Shown: piece after piece, positions 25,282 through 39,663 of the stretch
How positions within the stretch are numbered: position 1 is the first letter of the stretch
Layout of the letters: every line of letters starts with the position of its first letter
DNA from: Onchocerca lupi
Lineage: Eukaryota > Nematoda > Chromadorea > Rhabditida > Onchocercidae
Direction: 5' to 3'
NCBI GenBank assembly: GCA_028564675.1
Contig: JAOVVO010000091.1
Location: forward strand, 110,088-174,087
DNA length: 64,000 bases
The notes under the pieces: model-generated
What the model was told of the DNA's origin: nothing
The model's input: the letters and a program-made list of their open reading frames with translations, nothing else
Database searches by the model: none
Program-made: the position numbers and the translations under genes

Positions 25282-27183
25282 AGGTCATATAAGATGTGTG
25301 ATTTGTTAGAAAAACTGTGATATTCTTCATCGAAGATCATCTATCATTCAATCAGTTATTCGATCAGAAAATTCTGAATACATTCATGAATCTAAGATGA
25401 TGTTTTAAAGGAGAAGCATTCTTTCTGAATGAACCCATCTTTGTAACAACAGTGTGGAAACTGTTCATAGTTAAGCCGTCAAAATTTCTAGCATTTTTTT
25501 TTCCGAAGCGAAAGATTGAAACATTTGTTTCTTTCCTTTCATTAATTTTTTTTCCGAAAATTTGAAAAAAAGATTTCTTGAAAAAATTTATTACTTGAAT
25601 ACATGTCAACTACTAGATTACTATCTTACAAACGTGAAGCAATGATATGGCAAGATTCACGAATAACAAGTAAACAGTAAGTTTATCAGAAAGAAAACAA
25701 TGCAATCACAGAGCTAATAGTGGGACTTCATATAATCAGCAACATTGGAAGCATCCTGAAGGAGAAATATTTCACGAAAATTATGGAAAGGATCATGAAT
25801 GAAGAATATCATTCTTATTTCTAACCAGATGACTCTTATTCTTAACATTCTGTTAAGCAGCTACAAAATTAAGTTTATTGCTGGATAGAATTCTTCTAAC
25901 AAGAATCTTTAGTGATTTTTCGTCTTGAATTAGGATTTCGAAATGACTTCATCACGATGAATTAGAAATTTCCATACTACCAGCTAATTTTTGCTTTTTA
26001 TAGCCTGATTTTGCCTATATTGTTTGTATTTCATAAATTTGAAACTTCAGAGCAAATTTATTTCTCATTTTGAAATGTCAAAAATCTTTTTATATTTACT
26101 AGTAAAAGATGAATCATTGCCATTTCTCAATTTTTTTTTAAAAAAAAATCAGAAATCTACTAATCTCAGAATCTTTTACCTTCTTGCTTATAAGGTTTTT
26201 AGTCATTCATCATTTAAAAAAAAAAAAATAAGAGTTTGCATAATTCTTTTGCAACCATTTCCAAGAAATCATGAAGTTAAGAAGTTGAACTCTGATCCAA
26301 CCTCAACTGTTCACAAATTTTGGCTTTTAATATTTGAAATATACCGGTATACATTGTTATGAACAAGCTTTCTATTCCAATACTTCAATTATCAAAATTT
26401 TAAATCTCTTTTTGAAGAAAGCAACTGCTATTCTTACACTGACGAAGAATAAACTAAAAGAATGAATGAAGGTTAAACATGTCCATGAAGTCAAATATAG
26501 AGGCAGAATATTTTGAGCATGGAATTCTGGATCTTTTCTATCTTTCGCATTTACTGTGTCTTTTTCCTGAATTGTAATATAGGAATGCCAGATGCTTCTT
26601 TCTATTTTTCGTCTTCGTTTCAAAAGCAATACCTACTCACTATTGCTTTTACCATTTCTCAATTAAAATAATTAACATTCCCGTAATGAATTTTGTTTCA
26701 ATGTTTGCAATAGCATGAGCCGATTTCTTGCCTTTACCTAACCTTCCCTTCATCGTCATTTTCTTTCCTTCCCAAAATCTCAACCGAATTCTCAGAATTC
26801 ATTTGTAAAATGTGAAGTGGCTGCTTTCATAGATTTTTCGCAGCATCATGTCATCTTCCTTGACAATTTTTGATTTCTTTTTTTTTTTTTTTTTGACCGA
26901 GAAAATGAATGCTCATGTTTTCCGTAAGAAACCTATTATTATATTCTGTAATCAGATATAGCTAACACCCACATGACATTGAGATATCATCGGATTTCAT
27001 AGTAAATGTAATTATTCTTTGATCGAACTTAAGTAATTTTATAAAGAAATTTCTTGAAGTAATTGTTTAGTTCTATCCATTAATCAGGAATGAAATTCCA
27101 TGAACTGTCTAAATCTTTTTAATATAATTTTGCTTCTAAAAAAACTGTCTGGGATGGAATCAGAAGTGCTTTTTTCGAATGAC

Positions 27184-27217
27184 TGGACTGAAAGAACTTC
27201 TCGACAAGTTCTTTAGT
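27184..27217. repeat. Short perfect-stem hairpin
   Basis: GACTGAAAGAACTT, a 6-nt loop (CTCGAC), then AAGTTCTTTAGTC. It could be a terminator-like or small RNA hairpin, but the stem is too short for a typical pre-miRNA. Confidence 0.5.
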
Positions 27218-30200
27218 CTAATTATTTATGTTTTATAGATATAACTATAGAAATGTTTTTCATTGTACTTGCAATAATTATAATTTATATAAATTGCATG
27301 TTGAAGTGTACTTATTTCAATTATATCTTAGGACCGAGATACTTGGACACGCAATAAAAACACTTTCTTACTTCGCTGTCACGTCTCACGTCATTCTCTG
27401 TTCTTATTGAAAACATATTCAAGATACACCTTTGAATCACTTCACTTTTCCAACGCTTGGAATTTTCTGATATCCAACTATAATATTTTTATATCGATGA
27501 CCCCGATGGTTTTGCAGATTCCATCCACTTCATTTTTCTGCTACTGCAAGAAATAAATGAAAGGATAGTGTAGGAGGAATCTTTATGCAACAGATCCAAA
27601 ATCATCCTTCGGAGATATCGCAAAAATGAATGGAGCGACATAGCAAATTGAAATATTCATGTGATGTTTTAAGAGATATTTGCTGATCTTTTCATTCTGC
27701 TTTATCTGTGAGAAAATTACCAGCTCTTTTTCAGTCTTTGGGTATACTTTGAAATGAGCCTGCATGATGATTATGACATTATTGCTATAGGGTCATCTTC
27801 TCCAGAAGAACTGAAGATTCGATCACATTTCTTCATACCATTCAAAGAAAGTTCTATAATGTAAACCTTTTTGAGGAAAGAAATAAGAGTGAACGAAGAA
27901 AATGGTTTGAATTCAATAATACTTTCAAAAGTTACGTGCTTTTAAGACTACTTGACCAAGAACCTGATAAATCAAACCCAAATTGCCAACTAAAGTTATT
28001 CAACTCAAATAGAAATATATCAAGTCCCAAATCTCTATTCCAACTTGTGGCAACACGTTCTGGATTGTTAAAACTGTTTGCTATTAGTACTTCGAGTCTC
28101 AGAAAAGCAACTGTCCCTCATTAATCCATAAAGTCTGCTCTTTTTTTTACTGTTCATGAATTTCCTTATTCGGCTACTGTTGCAAGATATTTCTTGATAA
28201 CTACTTGCTTGCCCTTTACCTATCCATCAGCCCTAAAACACCGAAAAATTTTTCTATCTCGAGAGACTTATATTTAACAGACCCAGTAAAAATACAGGAA
28301 TTTTGAATTTAATTTGTATATCTTCGACATATCTACTAAGCTAAACTTTAATTTATCATAAAAAGAGTACCGCGTTAGATTTATTGTCATTTCCTACAAA
28401 ATAATGTAGCAAAATTTCGGAGATTCCCAAATCCTTTAAAACAAAAGTAGATTGGACTGAGCGACAACTTGTTCCTTAAAAAATCATTTAATCGCAGTAA
28501 GGAAAATAGAAAAAACTCCAGAATTACTATGCGACAAGATCATAAAGAATGATGCTTATTGATTGCTGTCACTCAAAGATAAGATTATGAAATTACTAAC
28601 TTGCAAATATTGGCTGAATTGTTTCAAGTTACATCATGAGGAAGAGATGGAAATATGACAATTTCTAAATATAATAACTTATTCTCAGACTATTTACTTA
28701 TGAATTGTTTTTTACATTGTTTCCGGATAAGGACTAAATTGATTACTTTGAAAGTATGATCCTGTTTATTGAATAATATCACAAGATCACAATAAAATGC
28801 CTTTTTCCGTTTTTTTTTTTCTACCAAAAACGGCTGTAGTACTTTCCAATGTATACCTCCTGCTATGCATAAATTTTGCGAAATTTTTAAAACGAATATG
28901 TAAAAATGATAATTTCAATTTGCAGACAGCAGTTTTTTTAATTGAAAACTTGTCGTTTTTTCACTTATTGATTTTTCTAACAAAGGGGAGGGATTTCAGA
29001 AAATTCGTATTGTCACCAATTATTATTGTTCGCTGGTATTCGAGCTGAAAATATCTGCTTCTGTTGTTTTGGCCTCTTCTCCGAAACTTTTCATTGTCTC
29101 CCATTTGCGCCATCTATCATTTTCTCCTCTGTTCGCACATTTCATTGCTTGCATTGCGCCTCTTAAAGTGTTTAAAGTTTAAAGACGAATCCATTTGAAT
29201 AAATTAATTTTCGATGAAATCAATATCTGAAGTTCTTTGGAAATATTATAATGAAATGGTTAATTCAATTTTCGGAGCTTTATTCCACTTTTCTTTAAAA
29301 ATAAACATATTAATCTAATGGGAAGCATTCGTTCAAATTCTTTCGAACACATCTTGAGAATAGTGGAAATTTTCGCACGCATTTGATGATGAACTTTCTA
29401 TTATTTAAAAAATGTGAGAATTCGTTCATTTCTCATTTTGTTCCATTATTTAATTGAAATTTGAACATTACAGTTTGTGTTACGCATTTCTTGTTGGATA
29501 GGACAGCTGCTGTTACATTCTGTTTCCACAGATAATCACGTTAAATAGATTGTTTGCTCTTGACCGATGCTACGAAGTTAAAAAAAAAAAAAAAAAAAAA
29601 ACGTTGCAAAAATTGTGCCCCGATACATTTTGTCCGTTGAAACATAATGAATTAGTTTTTGAACACTTTTTTCGAATACTTTCATTATTCGATGGATTTA
29701 TATAGTTAATAAATCTCTTCAGTTCCCTTCCAGTTCTTCAACTGTAATAGGAATAATATTACAAGATTCTCATAAAGTAGAACATAATATCATGGGTGCA
29801 CCATTCATCACTAACAAAAACATTGCTTATGCTCAGCTTGTCAGCCAGCAAAAAGTATGTAGCTTCCTTAGATCGAATCTTGTCATCGTGAGAAATGAAA
29901 CTCTGCTAAATATTTCCGAAACAAGATGTCTATCGTTCATTTCAGTACTTTTTTCCTCTTTATACATTTTCACATGTAGTGAACTAGTTCAGAACCAATC
30001 TTTTCCCCATCCAAATGATTTATATCAGTTTAAGGAGCAACATATCGCCAATACAGTCGATAATTTCTTTTTGCATGGTTCCATCGCTTTAAAGTTATTC
30101 TAAAACAATACGGAGCTTCTTTTTTATCAATGACAATATTTCCTTGAGATGATTTAACATTTATTCAGACATTGATTTAACACTCTTTCAAATATTGATT

Positions 30201-31637
30201 AATATTGCATTTTTTAACAAATTAAATATCCTCTTTCAGATGTTAGAAAAGACAATCAGTCCCAATTAATTAAAGCATATGACAAAGATGACTGTCGTTG
30301 AAAAGATTCGACTTAGCTTAAATCCTACCAAATGTAACATTATTCTAGCTAATTTTCGGAATATTTAGTAAGAAACTTTCATTCCATATCTCATTACATA
30401 CTGCTGTCATCAACTTGCAACCACAAACCTACAGTCTTTCTTGATATATCTTGCGTTGCATGCAAAAGCATTATTAGTGATCACGCATGTACATGAACAT
30501 GGGATCCTATCTGTCACCTCGTTATGATACTTTTATTTTGCACAGGGAATATAGGGATGTATGAAGTATCTAGTAGTCGCATTGTAAGTGAAATATGAGT
30601 TTGATGAGAAGCCGTAAGAGCTTAAACAATAAAGAGCGGCATATTAAGACTTCTTTATTGCAAGAATTTTCTTTTAAAATTAAAATTTCCAAACAAAGTT
30701 TGTTAATGGGATTGGCCAAAAATCAGTCCATGACAAGAAAATGTAGTTAGGAGTTCTGCTGATTTTCAAAACAACATTCCTTTCATATTTTTATAGTAAC
30801 AGAGATATGTCATCAACTAATTTCATTGCTTGCTAAGAATATCTCACCGTCTGACTTCACCTTTGTTTTTAAAAAGTTTAAAAAAGTGTTCTGTCTCCAA
30901 TTTTTCTTCTGAATATCTAAAAATGAATATTACACGACCTTTGCACGATTTATTAAAAGATAGCTTAATTTATCAGATTGTATAAACTCAATAACTTCAC
31001 TGCTTCCTCATCTGCAAAGCCGAAGTTGCTTTGTAGATTAATTTTTCATACAACACGGTGTTGAGACATCATTAGGAGTTGATCTATTCTATTTCAACCA
31101 ATCCTTTATCTGCTTTTGTTAGCTACGAGATTGAACTTTAGAATGATCCAAAGTCGAAGAACATCTAATATAATCTAAACTTCATTTTTTTTTTTTTTTT
31201 TTTTTGGTTCATTTCATGTATTCCCAAATAGAATTCATTGAGCTTTAACATTCATAATATAATGATAAATGACTGCTTTTGCCCATTTGTTCTTTCAATT
31301 TTTCCTATTAACTTCAGAATTTCTTCCTTGAAAAAATGTATAGTAATCTATACATATGTTATATTTCTTGATTTATTTTATCGTTAACCCAATAGTTGTA
31401 TAAAGTACTGGGAATATTAGATAAAAAAACCTAATTTCCATCTCTCTTATATCCAGTATAATAATAAATAAATCGTGCTGGGCTTGGTAAATATAGCTTT
31501 TACCATCATAATTTGAGTAGTTATGAATATTCCATGTCATCATTCTATTGAAGTATCCAAGCTTACATCCATCATTGTTACAGATGGAACTTAGCTGTCC
31601 ATCACCGATACTTTCTAGAATGATTCCTACTTAACTT

Positions 31638-31690
31638 AGAGAGAGAGAGAGAGAGAGAAAGAGAAAGAGAGAAGGGAGGGGGAGAAAGAT
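31638..31690. repeat. GA-rich microsatellite
   Basis: A run of GA dinucleotides passing into GAAA and GGGAGG purine repeats; all-purine on the plus strand for about 50 bp. Confidence 0.85.
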
Positions 31691-32344
31691 AAGGAATTGA
31701 TTTAATTTACAACTCTCCCAAAGTGCTAATGGGAATTGGTTCATTTCTAAAACGGTGTTTCAAAAGGGCTTTTCGTAAGGAAAGTCATTTCTGGAATGCT
31801 CGCTGTTCTAAATAATTTTTTTTCCATATTACAACTTCCATTTTGAAAATCAATCATATCAAGACATACAAAGTTGAGAATCACGCCAAAATAGAGCGGA
31901 TGTTTTAGAAATTTAAATAAGTCAAAAAAGAAAAAAATTATTATATCTTTTGTTGGTTGCAAGTTTTTTGTGCTAAATTGATCTATCACAGAATGACCAC
32001 ATTGCTTAGAAACAGCTAAAACGCAATTTATTGTTCTAAACCAGACAATTCAGTGACAGGGCTCAAGTTTATTCATTAGGGATCCGGATTATGCAATAGA
32101 ATATTACAGTTCCATTCTGAATCTCGTTAAAAGAGAGCATTGGTGCAGAGTATATGGGATGTCACTCATCAGTACATAGCTCATCCTATGTTAACCCGCA
32201 TATCACATATGAAATTCTCGAAATTCGACAAGAATATGCCTTGAAGAACAAAAAGCAGTAAACAGAAAGATGTAATGAGCAAAGTTTCCCCATAGCTAAA
32301 GAAGTTTGGTACTCAACGCATTCTTTCATTACTTCATCTTTCTT

Positions 32345-32465
32345 TTCTTGTAATTTTATGGTGCGTATCTGTCTGTGAGTGCATTTATAAAGTGTATACG
32401 TACGTGTGTGAATATATGTCCGTATATAGATATATACTTACGTGTATACCTCTGTGTGTGTTCGA
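32345..32465. repeat. Degenerate TG/TA alternating stretch
   Basis: Purine-pyrimidine alternation (GTGTGTG, TATATACTTACGTGTATAC, CTGTGTGTG). A 67-codon frame starting at 32392 is produced by this composition. Confidence 0.6.
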
Positions 32466-33270
32466 CATCCCAGAGAAGTGCTCTTCACTGAAGCTGTGTA
32501 AACATTCAAATCAATTGTTTACACTCCATATAATCTTGTGCGATGTTGCATTCTCGTTTCAAGAGAATTCAAATTCTGCATGTCATTTCTGCTGAATGCT
32601 TGGAACTGATGATGATGAATATATTTAAAATGTGGATCTCGTCAGTCGAAAACCGGCGAACAACTTGAATAATATAGTCGAGACTATGGAACTTGAATAT
32701 TGATGTAAATCATCTTTTCAGGATGGTGAGGTTGTGAAGTGTAATGAATATATTGCTGAATATTGTCATCTGCGTGCTGTCAGTCGCCACTGGAATACAC
32801 GTTCAGTGGAATATTGCCACAACAACTCTCTACGGCAGCCGTAAATTTTATTTTCCTGAATAATTCTTTGCACTTAAGATAGCTTTTATAAGAATTTCAA
32901 ATGTTTCTGGTAATAAATGAGACCTAATAAGATGTTTGTTATCTGCATCACAAAGTGTTAAATTGATCTATACAAAGAGCCAAGTTTGGAATTGCAAAGA
33001 ATTTTCTCAAAATGGGAAACTTTCTTGTATCTTTGGAAATATTAAAATATTGTCGAAGCGCACTCTTCAGGCAGTTTCTTTCAACATTTTGTGACAATTT
33101 CATTTTGCTGATATCATGTAGAATATCATAGGATGAAATTTTTTTCTTTTCTTTTCTTCTTCCAGTATTTTAAGATATCCAAAAATTTCTCAGTTCCAAA
33201 ATTTTCATGAATCATAAGCTTCTTCAGAATTACTAAAATTTCTGGAAGTGCTACATGTTCGTTGCATAAG

Positions 33271-33370
33271 AATATTTTATGAATGCCATCTTATCAAGAA
33301 GATTTAAAATTCCGAAATGCATAATTTCAGAATTTCAAATCTTCTTGATCAGATGACATTCATAAAATAC
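33271..33370. repeat. Inverted repeat hairpin (~50-bp arms)
   Basis: Left arm from ATATTTTATGAATGCCATC to AAATGCAT pairs with the right arm ending GACATTCATAAAATAC. Practically no loop. Both arms carry the TCAAGAAGATTT block. Confidence 0.7.
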
Positions 33371-33486
33371 ATACACTAAGAAAAATGCTTCGAGTGTGAG
33401 AACTGTTTATTTAAACTCTTTTTAACTTGTTCCTTTAAGTTTCTTCCTTATTCTTTTCTCTCGAATTCGCTTTCTTTTATGTGCCT

Positions 33487-33740
33487 TTAGCTTCACTTCG
33501 CATTATTCCATTTCATTCACACTCATAAATTAGATGCCACTTCTCAGTGAACATTACTTTAGTTGTACTTCATTTGTGCAAACACGACTATTGTGCTTTG
33601 TAACTAGCTGTTATTTATTCGATATCGCTCATGATATAGCTCATGGTGTTAATCGTAGTAAAAAAGTCGAAATATGTTCACTGAGAAGCTGCACTTAACT
33701 TTTGAGTATAATTGAAATGGAACATTATGAAGTGAAGCTA
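33487..33740. repeat. MITE-like element with ~67-bp terminal inverted repeats
   Basis: Left arm 33487-33554 (TTAGCTTCACTTCGCATTAT...TTCTCAGTGAAC) pairs with right arm 33675-33740 (GTTCACTGAGAAG...AAGTGAAGCTAA). The 120-bp interior is non-coding. It lies 117 bp from the previous hairpin. Confidence 0.7.
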
Positions 33741-36700
33741 AAAAAATATGCGAGAATTGATCAAAATTATTCAATCTTAACCGTAATAATCACTCGAATG
33801 ACTCTTTTTTTTTCATTTTTTTGTTTTTTTAGCATTTAAAAATAAATATAATTGTCAGATTATTTGGAAGTGTGCATTCAAGATGCATGTCTGCACACTG
33901 CAATTCTTCAAATATTTCTATTAGACATGCACTCTCAACATTACTAATTCTCATTGAAACTTTCAGCATCAGAAATTTCGATTGATCGAATCCATCTTGC
34001 TATTTATTCTGACAAATATTTTTAATTTCTTTATTCAGCGTTTCATTGGTTGAAAGGAAAAGTGCAAAATTTCTCTGTAGTGTATTTACAATGAAAATAA
34101 GGTTCAACATATGGCGAATAAATGAAGCATTGACTTTTTCATAAAATCAAATGAGTGCGAATCAAGCATGCGATATAACGGAAAATTGTTTTTTACTCTT
34201 GTTTTTTCCATTTCTCCATCTTATCAACTACTGATACCGGAAAAGGCATATGTTTAACACGGATATATGAAATTGATATAATTCTAAGAATATTTAAAAA
34301 GAGTCATTTAAAAAAATGCTTTACGATAGGCTCTCAAGGGGCAGAGATTTTCTTTCAACTTCTGTTATTTTCGTCAAGCTCTAATTTTTTCTTCAATCCC
34401 CAACTTTGTTTCTTACTAGCTTTTTCTCTTCTCGTGCTATATTCAGTCTACCTTGTTTTTGACTAGATGCAGCATGTATTATATATTTCCTTCTTTTATA
34501 ATCCCAAATTGTACTTGTCCATTAATTTATATGAATCTTAACATTACGCTAATCTTTTTTGTGATTCCGTTTAGATATTGCATAATACTCTACAAACGTA
34601 ATTCTCATACCCTTATCTTCGGAATTCCAAATTTGCTGAAATTTTAAAGTTCGTTATTCATTTTTAAGAGACAATTTATTCGAAATAGTGATATCCAGTT
34701 AGCCAGCGACTGAATAAAATGAACAAGATTTGGTAGCGGACATCAGGTACCAATCTATTAGATCTTTTTGGTCTTAATAATTATTATCTCTTTTGCTTGA
34801 ATAGTTATTATCTCAGAAATATAATACTACTTTCTTCATTGTTAAAATTAAAAATCAGATGGCGGCAATTATTTGTGACTGTGTAGAATGTAATTATCCT
34901 GTGCTTTTCTTTTCTATTCAAGTTTTTATTATTATTCACTTCTCATTAAAGATTCTGGCAAGCTATAAGCATTAGAAGAAAATATCAGCCAGGTGGAAGT
35001 ACAAAATACCTTTTTATATATTTGCCAGTGTTTAATTATAAATATTATAACTAAGTGTTATCAGCATCTCTGGCACTATGAAAATGCATTCATCTAGAAA
35101 AAATCAGATAACTGAAACCTAGATAATCTATAAGCAATCCTTGATTATCATGACTCTTAATCTTGACAGAATTTTCCTTCTCTATAATATTAGAATAACT
35201 TTTGAGGTAAAGAACATTTTTTAATCTATTAGAATGAAGCAGTCACTTTCGAAAGAATAATCATGTATTCATTATTCAGCAGTATAAGTTTGATAAAGTT
35301 AAAGTTATTTTCATTCCTAAATGAATGTCCAAATTTGTCATTTCAATAATTGTAATATTTAAGACATTCTAACAATTATTTATTCATTTCAAGAGAAAAT
35401 TGATAGCTTTGTAGGTTGTTGCAGAATTTTCTGAACTCTTTCTAATTCTGAAACAAACTTCCAGCAATTTTTTTTTTTGATTTCGTTAAATATTTTTCGA
35501 AGCTGTTTTTCCTTAATGTTATGAAATGATTGCTAACAAAAAGACTTTCTTAAACAAATACAATAAATTCATTAAATGCCTAACTGTTAACTATGATCCA
35601 TCCAAAATCAACAGTAATTTAAGACCATAAGCGTTCTGCATATATCAGTTTTAATTAATACTAGTTAAATAGTGATTATTTATATCCATATAAAAACAAA
35701 GCATCGTTATTAAGAGAAGTGTACAGTACTTAGCAAATGTATATTTTGCGTATAATATATGTTTAGTTAGTTTGTAGAGAATAAATGAATTCTGCAAGTT
35801 TATATTGAGTAATCTGTACTAAAATTTATATTGGATTAATTTCCTTTACCGTAGAACAATAATGACTGAAATAGTTAATAATTCTAACCATTTATTACAA
35901 TTAATATCTTGCTGCTTTCATGATATTTCAAGAACTTCTTATGATACTTCAATGATTTTATTTCGTCCAAAAAAACTGTATCACACACATCTCTCTTTAG
36001 TCATTCACAAAGTTTATCGAAAGACAATGAAAAGGAATTATAGTCTGTTCGATTTTTGCATTTCATTTCAATTATAAAAGTTGATTATGGAACTGAAATA
36101 ATCTTTAAAATATGTGGAAAATGACCAGAACAGTTGTTTCTTTGCTTCCTTTTTCTCTTTCATCATTTCTTCAATTGTTTTTTATCAATTTTTCAAATTT
36201 ATCAGTCATCCACAAAGCCTGTTTTAAAAATTTTGACATCTCCTTTATGTTATTTTTTGTAAGATATTTTAATTTCGGTTTTTTTTTCTTTTCTGATTTA
36301 TCGGAAATTTGTTTTTTGAATTAGATTAAACCCAGGTAACCAAAAATTATTAATTTGAAGCAAAGTTTTGTTTAAACGAAAAAATATTAACTGACTTTAG
36401 ATTTTCCTTTGGAACATGTATTTTTGAAAAATCCTCTTTTTTGATGAACTTTATTAGCACATGTATGATTGTTAGTTTTTATGTTATTTTGTAATGCGTT
36501 TTTTGTTTTAGCATTTAAAGCAGATACATATTTGGCTTATGATTTCATTTTTCGACTATTAATTTTTTTTTTGGATTAATTTTTCACGTTTTACTTTGAA
36601 ATTGGAAAAGAAAGTATTTTTTTTCTTTGTGGATTTAATAAATAAAGTGGCACAAGCCTCCGTCAGTGGCCTAAAAGGACGTAAGATGTAGTATAATATA

Positions 36701-39663
36701 GAAAAGGGTATTTTTTCCTATTTTTTTGAAAATGGCGAAGGTATTAATTTATTTTTCAAAAAAAAAAAAAAAAAAAAAAAAATTGCGGAATCTTAACATT
36801 TTGCTTTGGTGTTTTTCATTATTCAGTCTTATTAGCTATGATTATTTTTATTTTGCAAGCTACTGCTTTTTTTTGACTTTGTTAGATCGTCATTTTTTAG
36901 GGAGGTCACAATATCATGTTAGTCTTAATAAGGTTGGTTATTCTGGTGTATCATCTGAACAATATGGCAGTTGGCTCCAAATTCCCAATATGTTTAACAA
37001 AATAGAATGCTGCGAAAAACTTGACTTTCTAATGCATTATCAAAAAGTATGAAACAGGAAAATCGGTAATAATCCGTAAGAAAACAGAATCAGTATAATT
37101 GCGCTTTCAAAAGTCCAGTTTTTAAATTCTCTCAAATGTATATTTGGATCCTTCAATAATCGACCTGTTATAAGGTATCAAAATGCTTCTAACAATCATT
37201 TGTGATATCCTTACTTATAATATATTTTTGCTACCATCTGGGAATAAAAATAAAAAGAAAAGGCTATGGGGACATTTCTCGAGTCCATTATGCAAAGCAT
37301 CGACATTCCCACACTCGGATTCCAAAATTTTTCAGCTTTCATTCATACAAGCCAGCGTTGCTTTACTGCAGGAATCAGTTAAGTCTAATTTGATCAAATT
37401 TGCATATTATGTAAACAAGAAGAGCACTACTAGAGTGCCATTTATCCATCTATATTTTTCCTGAAGAAATAGCATAGCATAATACTCTTTCATCCATTCC
37501 TGAAAGCATAATTCTTTTTTTCCAAAATTTAGAAAATTTCTTGTAGCAACGAAATTCTAAAATGAAGAGAATGTGACGACAGTTTGTCAATTAAATAATA
37601 TCGAATTACTACTGTTTGTGAAAGCATTTTTTGATGAAATTGGCCTAGAATGGAAAGATTTCTTTGTAAGTATAATCAATTTTGTGTAACAACATAGATG
37701 CTTGTAATGGTTTTATAGGATAATTAGAAGTCTTCTCGACAAGCAAATTAATAGTTTGTAATATTAATTTCTGCCCATCTGAAACTTTTCAAATACCGCA
37801 ATGATCGAATTTTTCTACGCTTCATGAACTTGTTCTCGAATTATTTCAATTCTCGTAATTTGCTTTCTGCATTCTCAAAAACTGTAATGAAACATGTTCA
37901 TTCCGATTCTCAAAAGCTTTCTTTTGTTATCTAGCTTATTCTATCTATTAATATGTTATGAATTGAAAAAGAAATGCAATACTCTTATTTCCACTGATAT
38001 TGATAACCTTCCAATATTTGTTATTTATTTTTTACAAATCAGTTTGGTTTTCTCCAAAACATTTGACATCCAATAAATTGTTTTTTTGAAATTTTTTTAA
38101 AAATATATAATCTCAAGTACATTAGCTTTTTTTTTCACATTAAAAAAAAGCTTATTATTATTTCTTACTATCATTTCGATTCAAATTAATTTTTCTTACA
38201 TGAAAAATATTGTTGAAATTAGTATTTGCTATAAATTTATCTGTTGCGATACATTATAAATCTAAGTTAGTCAACTAATACATGGGAAGATAAAAGATAT
38301 CATGAGATACTGGTGATCTTTTCAATGGTGCAATTGTTCCTAGGATTTTTCGAATTTCGTCGCAATCTTATCAATTCTGGTTTAAATATAAGTTTAAATT
38401 TATGTAAAATGTGTAAGTTAAGGACTCATCAAATGTAAAATAGTGTTTTTTGAATAAATTTTTACAGCACTTATGAGCCGTATATATCACTTGAGCAGAT
38501 TAAATTATGAAGCAAACAGAATAAGCTGAAAATAGTATGTTAGAGACTTGGTGGCACTTAAGTTGATGAGGACTTTAACTAATAAAGAAATGGAAATAAA
38601 AAAAGGGCTTTCAGGAAATCACTCTTTCAGTTTGATTCATTCGATCATCAGACACAATCGTTCAAGGCCTGTTTAAATAAAGGATTTACCTTGACAGTTT
38701 TGATTCTTCATCCTCGCTTTCATCAAATTCCACGATATATTTGCAAAAAATTTTTATAGTTCTTTTCGTTATTTGCATAATAAGTAATACTCATTTTCTG
38801 TGGAATCACCGGAAGATTGCCAGAAGAGTCCAGTCATTAGTTCAGTCACTTTTGATATTACCGATTAAGCATATCTGCATGACTGGCTAATATCACTGGT
38901 TCATTTGTTTGTTACTTGAGATTTATACTCTATTGGTTACATTACCATTAAATAATAATTTATAATAATTTGCCTTATTTCAATCTGTGATGATATCCAG
39001 TGAATCTTTATTTTACTTTGCCATTTTCTTAAAACAGCGTTATTTATTAGTTGCACTAGGCGAGAAAAGTTCTGGTTAGATAATTTAGTTTATTTCTACG
39101 AATTTTGCTTACTTTAACCCTTTGCATTTTCATTACCAACGGCTATGGTTAATAGAATCTCAATTTCTTATATTTCTTTTCGAATCAGTCTTTCTTCTTC
39201 CATATTCTTACAATTACTTTTTAGCCGAAACCTAAATTTCAAAAATTCATATTTGAGAACCTCGTATCTTTACAACAAAAGAAACTGCTCATTGATCAGA
39301 AAAACATAATACTAAAATGTACCACGAGAATTTTTAAGCAACAACTGGCTTTGTTTGACAAATTATCCTTTGCTAATTATATGTCATCGGCAAATTGGTA
39401 TATTAAACTTTGTTGATTACATAAATCTTATAATTATTACCGAAATTATTTTTGATTTATAATCAATATCAGAAGCGGTTTCGGATTATAATTATAATCA
39501 TTACTGTTATTTAATCATTAGTTGAACTCACCTGCAACAATTCATTCAGTATCGTCAATTTTTCTTTGAGATTTTGAATCCTGCACTTCGTCCTGCTTCC
39601 AATTAACTCATTTATTAGTGGTAGCTTGTGCTTCTACAACTATTGATATTATGCGATGTCCTG

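Larger units (their letters stand above)
23865..39663. other. 15.8-kb gene-poor region
   Basis: No exon here passed the test of splice sites plus recognisable protein. 24460-24660 is less AT-rich and is the likely promoter side of the ZNF277 gene. The rest is very AT-rich, with poly(A)/poly(T) runs, a GA repeat, a TG-rich stretch and several inverted repeats (listed separately). Frames of 60-112 codons occur (for example 26024-26362, 29792-30103, 36726-37052) but look like AT-rich chance frames. Long introns of an unrecognised gene, or non-coding RNA genes, cannot be excluded. Confidence 0.5.
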
